Origin: Amphibalanus amphitrite
Lineage: Eukaryota; Arthropoda; Thecostraca; Balanomorpha; Balanidae
Direction of reading: 5' to 3'
Length of the DNA: 64,000 bases
Assembly (NCBI RefSeq): GCF_019059575.1
Contig: NW_024881567.1
Span: forward strand, 405,001 to 469,000
Part shown: positions 45,363 through 57,479 of the stretch, in pieces
How positions within the stretch are numbered: position 1 is the stretch's first letter
How the letters are laid out: the number at the start of each line of letters is the position of its first letter
Program-made: the position numbers and the translations under genes
The notes under the pieces: generated by a model
Told to the model about the DNA's origin: nothing
Databases searched by the model: none
Seen by the model: the letters and a program-made list of their open reading frames with translations, nothing else

Positions 45363-46791
45363 GACCAAGACCCGAGGGCCTGGCAACTTGTCCAAGGATG
45401 AAGAGGCCGCCCTCCTGAGTCTCATACAAGATGACAGCATAGTCATCAGACCTGCCGACAAGGGCTCCAGCATCGTAATCATGGACACAGAAGATTACCT
45501 CGCGAAACTGGACCAGGAGGTGGGTGACGACACTACCTACCAGCCAGTTGCAGGTGACCAGACGTCACAGGTCCACAAACGTGTCAGAGGAATAGTTGAC
45601 AATCTCGCACGTAACGGCCACATCGGTCCCCACCAGAAGACCTACATGATCCCAGCCAGGCCTCAGCCAGGTCACCTACAAGGAAACCCAAAGCTGCACA
45701 AGCCCGGTGCCCCCCTCAGAGCCATCATCAGCGGCAGAGGGCACGCCACGGAGAGGATTGCGGAGATGGCTGAGGATCAGCTCCGCACCCATGTGGAGCA
45801 CCAGCCATCGTATGTACGAGATACGAGCGACTTCATCTCCAAACTCCGAGATACCGCACAACCCATCGTGGCCCAGGTTGGACATACCCCCCTGCTATTC
45901 TACATGGATGTAAAAAAACTGTATCCCAGTGTGCCACGGGCGGACGGGATTGAGGCGTGCAGAGTGGCACTAGATGGCCGGACTGATGCATCTATACCTA
46001 CGGCGAGTGTAATCGAAATGATCGAGACCGTGTTGGACAGCAATAACTTCAATCTCACTCCCGACCGCCAGTTCATTCAGACTGATGGCACGGCCATTGG
46101 TTCGAGGCTCGGCAAAAATTATGCTTGTACATATATGGGGCGATGGGAACAACAACTTCTAGAAGGGGTCCGCTTAAAACCTATGCTGTATCTGCGTTAC
46201 ATAGACGATATCTTCGGGGTGTGGCTCCATGGCCAGGAGGAGCTCAAGAACTTTCATGACAGCGCCAATCAAATCCATCCTAAAATCCAGGTGGATCTCC
46301 GCAGCTCTGAATCAGATATAGAATTTCTGGATGTAATAGTCAAGCTGAGTGAGAAGGGATATCTGTCGACTGATCTATTTGAGAAACCGACCGATTCGAA
46401 GTCGTATCTCCATTTCAATTCAGACCACCCCACTCACACCAAGAAGGCGGTCCCATACGGCCTGGGCCTGAGACTTAAACGGATCTGTCAGAAAGAGGAG
46501 GACTACCAGAGACACAGGGAGAACCTGAAGGCGAGACTGATGGAGCGACAGTACCCGGCACCTTTTGTAGAGCGACAGCTGCGTAAGGTTGACAAGATCG
46601 GCAGTAAGCAACCAGGTAGTAAGGCACCGGAGAACAACAAGACAGGCCGGGTCCCCATGGCCATAACCTTTTCCCAGTTCCTTCCAAACATGACAAAACT
46701 GTTGAAAAGCAAGAGACACCTACTGCAGAGATCCGAAAGACTTGAGCCAGATCTTCTCCATGGACCCAATGATTGCCTACAAACGGGGTAA
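45363..46791 (+). CDS. PLE B reverse transcriptase
   Basis: Open frame of ~470 residues without the indel of A. Motifs in order: ADKGSSIVIMDTEDYLAKL, PKLHKPGAPLRAIISGRGHA, FYMDVKKLYPSVPRADGI, TDGTAIGSRLGKNYA, catalytic YIDD, EFLDVIVKLSEKGY and the thumb LPNMTKLLKSKRHLL. It ends by shifting frame into the GIY-YIG part. Confidence 0.9.
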
Positions 46792-47287
46792 AATTTTACG
46801 CGATATACTTGTTCATAGGAAAACGAGAGGTGCCGTATCGAGCGGGACTGAACGCAAGATCGACAGCTGTGGAAAGGAGTGTGTGATCTGCAAGCGCATG
46901 TACAGAGATGTGGAGCGAGTGGCAGGCGTGAGTCCAGGGTGTGTAACGACGTATGACAGGACAATCGGGTGCAGAAGTGAGAATGTTGTGTATGGCATCT
47001 GGTGCGACGTATGTAAATGTGTATGCTATGTGGGCGAGACCGGCGGGCGTCTTTATACCCGTATCCAAAATCATCTGTCCTCCATACGAGCTGAAAATCC
47101 AGCCGTCCCTCTCCCTGTCAGCAGTCATTTCCGCTCAGCAGATCATAACGTGAGCGACGTACGCGTCGTAGGGTTAGAGCGCGTGTGGCGGCAAAATGTA
47201 GAATACCGGAGGGCAAGGGAGCGTCGGTGGATGAGCCTGCTAGGAACGCGAGGAGGATGTGAGAGCCTGAACAAGAGAAACGGTTAG
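46742..47287 (+). CDS. PLE B GIY-YIG endonuclease frame
   Basis: 181 residues, near-identical to the A copy. The RT-to-endonuclease frame step occurs around 46725-46740, at the same place in both arms. It is either a mutation older than the duplication or a programmed frameshift. Confidence 0.85.
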   Translation: MSQIFSMDPMIAYKRGKILRDILVHRKTRGAVSSGTERKIDSCGKECVICKRMYRDVERVAGVSPGCVTTYDRTIGCRSENVVYGIWCDVCKCVCYVGETGGRLYTRIQNHLSSIRAENPAVPLPVSSHFRSADHNVSDVRVVGLERVWRQNVEYRRARERRWMSLLGTRGGCESLNKRNG

Positions 47288-47549
47288 GTCTGCAGCACCG
47301 GAATGTGGACCCTATGGAGACCTGAGTTGTCGGGTCACAACGATACGTGATTTTTGTATTGCTCAATTTTTTTTTGTCTGCGTAGTACGATCTATGTTAC
47401 TCAATACCGGGATACGAATTATCTAATGATTATCTCCAAATCAGTGGTCGGGTAAATTCAGTCGCACGTTAATGCGGTTGTAAGACATTTGCGGCTCGGT
47501 TGTGACGATAACTGTATCCCTCGGCGAAACGGAATGGCCATTGTATTAT

Positions 47550-47582
47550 CTGATGAAGCTGAGAATACATCAGCGAAACGTC
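47550..47582 (+). ncRNA. Hammerhead-ribozyme-like motif, PLE B
   Basis: Identical to the A copy (CTGATGA, A, GCTGA / TCAGC, GAAACGTC), 24 bp before the (TA)n tail. Confidence 0.55.
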
Positions 47583-47600
47583 TGAAGTTATTTAACTTTT

Positions 47601-47605
<5 letters not shown>

Positions 47606-47661
<56 letters not shown>
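47606..47661. repeat. (TA)n microsatellite at PLE B 3' end
   Basis: About 28 TA units. Confidence 0.97.
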
Positions 47662-47663
<2 letters not shown>

Positions 47664-48861
47664 TGTGGTCAATGTTTAGTGTAACACCATGACATTTTTC
47701 AATGCCAAAGTTAATTTGCAACGAGCCAAAGTTTATTTGCATTGCAACGAGCAGTAATGTGATGTGTGGAACATGTAATATACATGATTGGGAACCGCTT
47801 ACTCTGTAACCCAAAGTGGCATGTTTGCATATATGAGAATGTTCAGTGTTCATCGTCTATAGAGAATAAAGCATTTGCATACTTGTAGATGGATTGGTCG
47901 GTGGTCGCCCAAAATAGTATCATAGCTGCAATTTTGACACCATCGTGTTCGTCATGCTCAGCCACGTCGAATGATATGCTTTTTATGTCGAGTGCTTTTG
48001 GTATGGGTGAGGTCAATATAGGATGGTGACCTTCGTCCAAGGTCAGGCAGGTCATAAGATGTTGCACATTATTCAATTCGGCAGATCTTAGAGGAGGCTG
48101 GATCTAACGATATACCCTGGACGTCGTTGAGTGCATTCGTGCCTTTTCCGTCTAAGATCACTGTCAGCGCCAGAAAAGCTGTCTCTATATTTCCCCATTG
48201 GCTTATAATGGTCAGGTCAGATCACCTGACCGACCTGACCTTAGGTGACCCTTAGGAGAAATCTGAAGTTAACAACTCTTGCGAATTAGGGAGTTTGATA
48301 AGTTCTGTAAATTTCATCTACCTGTGATAGATCTCCTTGCATTGATGGAGTTGCGATGTTGCGACGTTTTTGAGACCGTGCAGAGGTTCACTTACGAGTA
48401 TGACGGCATCAGGTCAGTGACCTGACCTGACCTGAAAATGAGGTTGATGCCACAGAATCCGGATTGAATCAAAGGTCAGGTATGCCAACTTACAACTCTC
48501 CATCTCCAGCGCGTTCACCCCTACATTGCCTTGCAGCCATGGTCTGCCACACTTAAACGAGAAAATTTGTGGTCTGTCCGAGATTCGAACACAGGACCTT
48601 CCGATGTGTCAAAAACATTGGGTCACATATGGACAAATATTTCGAAAACGGTTGGAAGAGCTTGAACTTTTCATCCCAAAAATGAAAATAAAAATGTTGT
48701 AGCTATCTTTTGACATACATTATATGTGGATGCCAACACTACGAGACCTTGAAAACCGAGTGCGAAAAGTCGCATTTTAACACGCAACCCTATGGGCTAG
48801 TAGGAAAAGTCACGCCCATGCTGCCATATGACTTTAGAGGAGGCTGGGTCTAACGACATAC
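47662..48861. repeat. Intronic repeats; duplicated exon 2 donor segment
   Basis: 48092-48134 repeats 48837-48879 with few mismatches (AGAGGAGGCTGG, TAACGA, ACCCTGGACGTCGTTGA). This includes the exon 2 donor. Between the copies lies GGTCA-rich sequence and part of the repeat also at 5.4 kb and 45.3 kb. A B-box-like GTTCGAATCTC (minus) occurs at ~48578. Confidence 0.6.
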
Positions 48862-49005
48862 CCTGGACGTCGTTGACGCAGGCGCCGACGTCCTCTCGAA
48901 AGGCAGGGAACGGCGGCTCGCAGCGGCACCGACATGCCGCCGGCTCCTGCGGGCTCTCGACCGACAGGCCACCCCACTTATAGCAGAATGCCGCGTCACA
49001 TGGGC
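48862..49005 (-). CDS. Internal exon 2 of a host gene, cysteine-rich (Shavenoid-like candidate)
   Basis: The 144-bp minus-strand exon has a strong acceptor (polypyrimidine TGTGTCTCTCTGCTCTGACAG) and donor GTATGT. It reads PCDAAFCYKWGGLSVES, then ACRCRCEPPFPAFREDVG and ACVNDVQ. Six cysteines suggest an extracellular disulfide-bonded, EGF-like module. Codons are GC-ending. It begins with two bases and ends with one, so it joins exon 1 (G+GC = Gly) and exon 3 (G+AG = Glu) in frame. The C..FC..WGG...C.C.C...PAFRED pattern recalls arthropod Shavenoid, from memory; family assignment is inference. Confidence 0.7.
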
Positions 49006-49840
49006 CTGTCAGAGCAGAGAGACACACGGTTACGCATCAGGGAGCCCTGTCATTTACCTGGGTACATGGTCGATCCAAGGAACTCCAGTTAAGTACAGGT
49101 GTCGCGGGTTTTAGCGGTAGGTTTTGCACGCGTATTTGGAAATTCCGACCTCGACGAGCATCTTTGGTAGAAAACCACCACTTTGGTAGGGGAAACTACT
49201 GCTGTCTGCTACCATTTGCACTGCATGTGTCGCTATAGCTGCGACATCCATGGGTGGAAAATCGTTTTCAAAGTTGGTGTGGCGCCAGTTGCTTGGAACA
49301 ATGCTATATAGCAGAAACCGCGTTGACCGCAGCTAGTTGCCAAAATATTTTATAAACATATTAGTATCCAGTGGATTACTTGTCGTCTTTCCTGAAACTC
49401 ATTGTTCATCATCATCAGTGCTTTCCGCGATAACTAATTTTTGGACGTGCGATAAAGATAAAACGATAAAAAAGGTTTGCGATAACGATAAATGATAAAC
49501 GATGATTTTTTTCAAAAAAATTAACAGCGATAGCGATAAAGCGACAAAACGATAACGATAATTGTTTTTTTAACAGCGATAACGAAACGATAAACGATAA
49601 AACGATAACGATAATTGTTTTTTTTAACAGCGATAACAAAAGCGATAAGAAACAGCTTAAATAAGTGTACCTAAAGTTTATTTCGTTTTCGGCCCAAAAA
49701 AGGTTTCGCGGGAAGAGCTCACCGCATTCAATTTAACTTTTGGCATTGTTTTTACATTTTCGAGGAAAAGGTCAATGATTCTTCACGTATCTTAGGTGTA
49801 GAATTATTAGGGCTACAAAACTGCTATTTAAATTTTTTGA
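49006..49840. repeat. Intronic; degenerate CGATAA repeat at 49440-49660
   Basis: Units of ACGATAACGATAA with TTTTTTTAACAG interruptions. No exon seen. Confidence 0.7.
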
Positions 49841-51869
49841 ATTTTTCGGATTTTGACCCCCAAAAATTTAAAAAAAAAAATTGAATATAATTGCCGACCA
49901 ATCCAAAAAGTTTTTCGATTTTAGAAAACTGGAATATATGTGATAGCCCCTACCGACTTCTATCCACATACCAAATTTTAGATCGATACTTCTCATTTTT
50001 GGCCAACTTAACCCGCGCCCTGCTGGGGGGTGTTTGAACACCCCCTTGCGGTTTTTCCCGAATATCTCAAAAACGGCGGCGCGGAGCGCCGCCGTTTTTG
50101 GTACACCTTATCATACATCAATTCTACACATGTTGTGAAAATTTCAGACCAAGGTCATTCAAGGTCAGGTCACCAGATCACTTGAAGTGACCTCACCTCA
50201 TAAAAAGTTTCAATGTCTGTCATAGCTACACCGAGTGACCGATCGCTTTGAAACTTTCAGCGATTGCTAAGAGCAATAGCATGTACAAAATGTATATCTC
50301 AGAATTTTGATATCGATGACCTAAGGTCAGGTCAATTTTGCGACCTCCCCATTATAAGTCAATGGGAGAAAATTGAAATGCGCCTCTTTTGGACGAAAGA
50401 CATTATAAACACTCCCAAACGCTGAATTACAAGTGGCTTAGACACACTGAACATGAAAATGGTGTCCGTGACCCCTGTTTATGCCATGAGGTCATCTTAG
50501 GTCACGAATAGTATCTAACAGTTTTTCGCAAATAACTTTTGATAGAGGCATGCTAGAGCGATGAAAACGCCTTAGATGTGTTCAGCTCGACGATACAGAT
50601 CGACTGATATGCAACATGACCCTTTCCGGTCAGGTCATGACCTTGACCTGAGGTCAAATTTTCAAGTTGACCTTCTAAGGTCAAGTTATAGTTCATTCGA
50701 TGCGTCTTGACGAGAAGAACACGATGCCGGTAAAAGTAAGCTCGTACAAGGCTTGGGTCAAAAGTTATTGCAGAAAAACTGTTTCCGAAAAATCGGCTAT
50801 TTTTGCCGTTTTTGGCCCCTGCAGGCAAAACCATTGACGTAAGGTCAAATCTGAGAGAATTATTCAGAAAGGGCGTTAATTGGGCTATCGAATGCGCTTT
50901 TCCGCGGCGCTGTAGCTCTATTGGTTCCCGAGTTATGCGTTGGCTTCTTGGAAATTTTCGACATTCGACCTGGAAATCGGCGAAATTTTGCCTTCAATGA
51001 CCTCTGGTGACCTGACCTTTGACCTGACCAAAAAATTGACCGAAATGATTTCGTCATTATTTTTGACGCTCTTTCGAACGCCGCCTTCCGCATATCGCTA
51101 CGTGGTTCAGGAGCCGAGTTAGAAGGGGGGTGTTCAAACACCTCCCCCCCCCCAGCAGGGCGTGGAAATCCAGGACCCCCAGCCGGGCGCGGGTTAAAGC
51201 AAAAAAACAATTGTTCAAAATTGATGAAGTCAAACTTTCAAACTCAATTTTTAGCAATTCTAGACAACGTAGCGCAAAACAAAGACCACCATTAGACTCG
51301 CCGTGACGAGCTGCATTGATTCTATACCCATTTTATGCAAAAATATCTACTTCAAAATTTGACCTTTTATGACCTGACATTGACCTGACCTCTACCAGGA
51401 AGTGATCTAAACCGTTACTGATGTTCTTATAACCAACTCCATTGAGTTTGAAATGGTCATAAAACATGCATCACACAGCCCTAGTGAAATTGGGTTCATG
51501 TGCTGACCCTTGGTGACCTGACGTGTGACCTGACCTGGTATTATCAGTGACCTCCAATAGCAGCATAGTACTAAGCAACTGACGCCCTATCGCTGATTTT
51601 CGATAACATGCATTTAACTCCATGTTATAGCGCATTCCCTAGAAGACCCGTGACCGGCAAAACATTTTATCTTTGACCTGACCTGTGACGTCATCGGTGA
51701 CCCCGAGGTCAATGAAATTGGATGTCCCTCAACAAATTTGACAGGGCTTTCAAACGCCGTTTGAATTTTGCGGATCTGTCCAGCAGTTTCGGAGATACGA
51801 GGGGAGCAAAAAATAGCCCCCCCCCCCCTCCACCAGGTCGCGTTATAAACAGACCCCACCAGGCGCGGG
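49841..51869. mobile_element. TTAA MITE-like, family E copy 1 (with nested B copy)
   Basis: Right end CCCCACCAGGCGCGGG + TTAA (51870-51873). The left part (49841-50007) and right part (51198-51869) match 60760-61957 in order. Left terminus not resolved. Confidence 0.65.
50012..51193. mobile_element. TTAA MITE, family B copy 2, nested in family E
   Basis: TTAA at 50008-50011 and 51194-51197; ends CCCGCGCCCTGCTGGGG and CAGCCGGGCGCGGG. The homologous unoccupied site at ~60900-60915 reads CCAAGTTATAACG. This confirms a TTAA duplication. Inverted and close in sequence to 17320-18504. Confidence 0.9.
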
Positions 51870-51873
51870 TTAA

Positions 51874-52378
51874 AGGAAAAGGGCCACCTTTAACATGGGG
51901 ATTGAAACTGAGATAGCCATCTTGTAGCCCGTGTCCGAAAACCAGTCTGTCTACCTCCTTACGGCCGATTTCGGCCTCCATTCGTAGTTATCGGCAACTT
52001 TAAAAGAAAATACGCCAGGAATGTGTCCTTATCCCAGGAATGCGTTCTTATCCGACAATACAGCCACCCGCGGCGAGGCTTTGGTTTTTTACCAATCAGC
52101 TCCAACCAGCTCAGCTTTAACCAATCAGCTTATCTGACACAATCCGACGAGTCTGTCTTCTGAACGCTGATTGGCTTGAGTGTGACGTCATCGCTATGCC
52201 ATCATACAGTAGGTGCCGTAGAGAGTATCAACATAGTACCAATATGTTAAATAGTTTTAAATACTTTTTTCGCGAATTGTGCACTTCTGGCACCAGTTTT
52301 AAAAAGAAAATGAAAAATAATAATGTCAAAATGAAAAACAACGATATCTTCATATTTCACGAAGGTGGCCCTTTTCCT
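51874..52378. mobile_element. TTAA-flanked TIR MITE, 505 bp
   Basis: AGGAAAAGGGCCACCTT mirrored by AAGGTGGCCCTTTTCCT. TTAA at 51870-51873 (shared with family E) and 52379-52382. CTGAGATAGCCATCTTG near the left end matches the 13.3-kb element. Confidence 0.88.
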
Positions 52379-52382
52379 TTAA

Positions 52383-53132
52383 GAGATGATGAGACCAGGG
52401 CCTGGTTTTATAAAAGGAATTACTTACGGCGTTGCGTCAATTATGCCAGATTTGGCGTATTTGATGCCAATTCGGTTTCATAAACCTGGAGACCGGAGTA
52501 ATTCACGCCATCGAAATTACGGAGCTTCATTCACGGCAAATGCTCGATTCCGGACCAATTGATGCCATTTGGGTTTCATAAAAAGACGTAATTAACGCCA
52601 AATATTTTATCAAGTTCTTGATATCAGTGGTGTAAACCACTCACAAAAATGTTGCGTGAATTTGAATTAATGTGAAGATTCTAAGCTAATTTTTAATATA
52701 TTTTATAATGTTGAGCCCGGTGAGGAAGAAAGAACAGATAAAATGAGAAAAAGAAACTGCAAATATTCTGTACCAGTCGCTTTTTGTGGCCACTATCGGA
52801 ATTTTGTTTATTTTATTCGCCGCGCCGCGCCACTTTCGTAGTTAGGCACTTCTGCTTAGCTGGCTTTCTGCTGTTTTCAATATATTGATTTAATATTTGT
52901 ATTTTGTATTTGTATTTATTCAACAGACCGTCAACAGGCACTTGACCCACTAAAAGACGGAGTCACAAGACTAAAAACAATAAATATGGCACACACAGGC
53001 AGCATACACACGCCGGGATAAAAACGCAGATACACATGTAACTAAAATAGAAAACAATGAACAATATAATGAAATAGGCAATGAAGTGAAAATATGAAGA
53101 AAAAAATGTGTGAACGACCACTGAGCCTAAGT
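52383..53132. other. No gene seen; possible left TIR at 52394
   Basis: CAGGGCCTGGTTTTATAAAA near 52394 is mirrored at ~56125-56147 (TTTATGAAACGAGGCCCAG). No coding exon. Confidence 0.4.
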
Positions 53133-53136
53133 TTTA

Positions 53137-54136
53137 ACCCGCGCACCGACGGGGGTCTGCGCCAACTTAGTACCGACGGGGGGGGGCGGATGACCGCCCC
53201 CCCCTGAGATCTCGAGAACGAAGGAAGATAGCGACAAGCGGTAAACGGCATCGGATACGCACGGACAAGGTCTACAATTTTTACTAAGGTCATTTTCAGG
53301 TCAGGTCAAAGATGACGTCACAGGGGTCGAAAAAGTCAAAATGGCGGCGCTAGATATGGAGAGGGTTTTTCTCGAATAACTTTCGAAGTAGTCAAGATAG
53401 GAACAAACTAAGGGCATCATCGTGATCCTCTCGTCAATCCGCATCGAATGATATATATGTTGACCTCGAAAGGTCAAGGTCAAAGGTTGACCTCAGGTCA
53501 CGTGACCTCGAGGTCATCATGTATATCATTCGATGCGTCTTGACGAGCTGAACACAATGAGACCATCCGCGCGGCTGTATCTTGTTCCTGTAAGGAGCTA
53601 TTGGCAAAAAACCTTTGGTGACCTTTGATGACGTCACATGACCTTACAGCTGCCCAACAGCAAAACAGACCTCAAGGTAGTGAAGGTTGATCGTATGTGA
53701 AGTCATTTATGGTATATGGGGCCATTCCGACCCGTTTTAGTGGTAAAAACAGGGAGTTGATTTTTCCCCCATTGACTTATAATGGGGAGGTCGCGAAATT
53801 GACCTGACCTTAGGTCACCGACATCAAAATTCCGAGATATACAAATTGTAGCTACTAATGACCTAATAACATCCTGCAACTTTCAAAGGCCTCCGACATC
53901 TACTGTAGCTCTGGCACGGCGACAAAGTTGCAAAAAAGTGACTTGAGGTTGGGTCATTCAAAGTGACCTGGTGACCTGACCTTAAAAGTTAGGAGGTTCA
54001 AACTTGCACACCATGTGTAAAATTGATGAGAGAATAGTCATACAAAATTTCGCGGCGCTACGCGCCGCGGTTTTCCCGCTATCCGCGAAAAACCTCAGGG
54101 GGGGGCGGATATCCGCCCCCCCCGTCGGTGCGCGGG
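53137..54136. mobile_element. TTAA MITE, family A copy 2
   Basis: 1000 bp, TTAA at 53133-53136 and 54137-54140, ends CCCGCGCACCGACGGGGG on both sides. It is the reverse of 20019-21019 with high identity over its full length. Confidence 0.9.
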
Positions 54137-54355
54137 TTAAAATCCCATGTAAGGTGGGAAAGAAATCATGATACAAGGTAAACCAGAATAGCTGAACAAA
54201 CAGTAAATATGAACACAGAGATAAACGAGGTATAGGTACTTTAAAATCACGTAAAAAAGTATAAGGTGAAATGAAAAATATAAGAAAACATTAAAAACAG
54301 ACATATTTAAAATCATAAAAATATAAAATCAATAAGAATCACCTACCAACAGTGA

Positions 54356-55880
54356 CTAGTAGCCCGGAGGTGGTGGTAAGTTCGCAACGTATTTGATAAC
54401 ATGAGCTTTGTACACAAAAAAGCTGGTCGTGAAAAAGTCGTCTTTGGAATGAGCGAGGAATGAGTTTGTCTCTCTCGCGACACGACAGACCAACCCGTTC
54501 TGGACCGTGCTGATTCGGGCGCGACTCTCAGCAAACAGTGCTGCAGTGCGCGTCGGTCGGATAGGCACGCGTAAGGGGAATCGGGATAAGAGTATCTCAG
54601 AGTTCAGTTTCTCGGAGAACAGACCCTTTAGGAACGGGAGGTCGTGTTGGGCTATTCGAGAGGAAAGGAATGGGACACGGAAATGCTTGGATAAATCTGG
54701 ATAGGTAAGTGATGGGCAAGGATTGTTGGAGTGGTGGTTTAACCAGAGGAGAAACTTGTGCTGAATCCGATCGACGCGAACTGTGTGGGAAGTGGCTGCG
54801 CCTGCCCAAATGACCGTTCCGAACTCAAGGACAGAACGTACGTTTGCGAAGTACGCAGCCAACAGAGATTTCGTATTGAATTTGGCTTTTTTAGATCCGG
54901 TTTGAAATGAGCGAATGAGAAGCCCGAGAGACCGGTTGGCTCGGGCAGCGATATGGTTTATATGGTCCGAAAAGGTCAATTTTGAGTCCAGAACAATGCC
55001 GAGATCACGAATGCTCTTGACGGACTCGAGACTAGTGCCTCCGATGCTATATTTCACTTGAATCGGCTGGCGCCGAAGAGTGGTGGTGAAGGCCTTGCAT
55101 TTAGACGGATTTAGAGTTAAGACCCATGTGACGCACCACTCCTGAAGGCGATACAGGTCGTCCTGCAGGAGCCGCGCGTCAGATGAGTCTTTGATTTTAC
55201 GATATACTTTGAGGTCGTCAGCGTACAATAGACAGTTCGAGGTCAGGTTGTCCGGAAGGTCGTTAATGTAAAGAGCGAATGCCAAAGGAGCCAAAAGTGA
55301 CCCTTCCGGCACGCCGGAAGTGACAGAGATCCACTCTGACGTTTTGCCGTTCACCACGACTCTCTGGCGCCTTCCGGAGGGATATGAGGCAAACCATTTG
55401 AGCGCTGACTGTTTTAGGTGGTATGATTGATTGAGTTTGTGAATCAAAAGCCGATGGTTGACACTTTGGAACGCTGCCGAAAAGTCTGTATAAATGGCGT
55501 CCGTCTGAAGTCCCTCCTGCATAGCTTCCCACGCCGAGCACAGATACACCGCTATGTTTGAGGTGCACGATCTCCGAGGAACAAAACCATGTTGTTCTGA
55601 ACATAGAGCCGAAGACACATGTCGGAAAAGTTGATCATATACTACTTTTTCAAAAACTTTTCCAAAGAGAGAGATGAGACTAATCGACCGGTAGTTCATG
55701 GGATTCTTTTTGTCTCCTTTTTTGAATAAAGGAATGATATTTGCCTCTTTCCAGAGTTCTGGAAAAACACCGGAGTCCAAAGAGTTGTTAAATATTTTTG
55801 TAAGTGGGACGGTCAGCTGGTCTGCACATTCTAGGATGATTTTTGCGCTGAATAAAGGATGGTTATCAATATCAATTTTG
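54356..55880 (-). pseudogene. LINE reverse transcriptase, 5'-truncated
   Basis: Continuous frame from ~55880 (HPLFSAKIILECADQLTV, before the first Met) to 54356. RT motifs: ANIIPLFKKGDKKNPMNYRS, LFGKVFEKVVYDQL, QHGFVPRRSCTSNIA, TDFSAAFQSVNHRLL, SGVPEGSLLAPLAFALY, catalytic YADD, and a Jockey-like C-terminus (RIQHKFLLWLNHHS). No endonuclease. No stops within RT, so truncation happened at insertion and decay since is slight. Confidence 0.88.
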
Positions 55881-55889
55881 TTTTTTCAT

Positions 55890-56155
55890 AAATAAGTTTT
55901 AAGATTTAAATTAAACATAATTGTTTTATAATTTCTCGTAAAAAAGTAAGTGTTGACATGGAATTGTAGTTTGTAGGACGCTTGATAAATTACGGTAACT
56001 ACGCAAATGTGCTTAGTTACGGAGGTGTAAACAATTCCAGTTGTGGCTTTGTGAAACGGCTTCATTTGCGCTCCGTAGTTTGAAGGGGTGTGAATTACGG
56101 AAAGGTGTAAGTTACGGCAGAGCTTTATGAAACGAGGCCCAGGGCGCGGTTTAAA
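55890..56155. other. No gene seen
   Basis: AT-rich; contains the candidate right TIR described at 52383. Confidence 0.4.
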
Positions 56156-57479
56156 GGGATTATCAGGGTTTAAAAATTGAAAGGAATCGGCATGAATTTC
56201 CAATCAATGAACTCCCCAGACTCTGCCGATTCTAAAGATATGCATAAAATGTAAATCGGTACCAAAATTTGCGAGATATAGCCGTTTCAAAATTGACAAA
56301 ATTGTACTTACTCACGCAAAACAAGTACTTGGGCGGCCAAGTTGGCCCATCGCAAAAATGTAAACAAAGAGCAGCCTTGGGAAATTTCGCCAAGGCCGCC
56401 GCACCGCACTGGCGATTTCCACAAGACTGTTTTGTTTTTGTCTGTTGTTTTTAGGGCCTTGCAACAAGATTTCAGTGCTTGGCATTGAATTTGGATATGA
56501 ACAAATTGAAGATTTGCTTTTCAATAAGACAGCAAGAGTTATCAACATTGCCAAAGTTATTATATGGGTGTGATTTGAATAGCTTGTTTGCTGATCATCA
56601 AAATCTAGATGTTAATATCATTTAAATGTCAACAATTTTCAAGGGTAAATTTGAGTGTTTTATTTCAATAAGTTGAAATGTAAGTGCATCAGGCACAAGA
56701 GCTAAGTTTCAATCTGATTTTTTTGTCAAGAGTGGTGAATCTAATGTAACGTCTTGCGAGAAAGCTTACCTAAGTGACTGAAGAAAGCGCTACAGTTTTT
56801 CAAAATCAATGTTGATCTGTTTTTTCGAACAACAGGTTGTACAACATGATGTGACATGACCTCTGTGCCCTGTACGTCACCCCTGCTGCTGCAGCAGAGC
56901 CCCGGCTTCAACTATAGTTTGTTATGGGTGGGCTCTCCGTGAACGTCTTGGTGCGTTTCTACATATTGTTGCTGTGAAAGGACTGTACATGAAAAAATAT
57001 GTAACTTGTATTATTGCCCTGGTACCTACTTAATGTATATTTTTGTTGTTTAGGAGTGATAAATGAATATATTTTGAGGAAAATTGAGTCATTTCAGTTT
57101 TAGTTTGTGGAACAGAACAGAAGAAGCTGATGAGTGTGGATCATGTTTCAATTGAGAGAATCATCCTCAGTTATCTACATATAAACATGTTTTGTAAGCT
57201 CCTTGCATTTTGCCAGCTTCTACTTGCTAGTCAAAGTTGTAAGAAGGGTTAGGGAGAACAATTGGTACACATGTCACCATGTGCAATCACCAAACGAATG
57301 AACGTGAGGGCCAAGTCCTTCACACAGCATGGATACTTATAGGTACTGCACTAATGTATAATGTTCATTATGTTCATATTAGCAACTCACCCAGGCAGCC
57401 TGCCTTGTGGAGTATTTCTGAGTTTAAGATTTTGCAAGACTCACACTAATCAATAAGGTAAATTATATTGATATGTATG

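Larger units (their letters stand above)
43904..47605 (+). mobile_element. Penelope-like element B (right arm of palindrome)
   Basis: Same element as A in opposite orientation, with insertions at 44408-44618 and 44655-45354. The 3' end passes into a (TA)n tail. Nearly all substitutions between the arms are isolated, so the duplication is young. Confidence 0.88.

Noticed and set aside
41090-47661. Palindromes as pure assembly artefacts
   Set aside because: Arms differ by transposon insertions with target duplications and by indels, which an artefactual mirror would not create; long reads would still be the decisive test.
49383-49431. Hammerhead candidate on the minus strand (CTGATGATGATG ... 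GGAAAG)
   Set aside because: Stem II is at best four pairs in a shifted register and the cleavage triplet is unclear.
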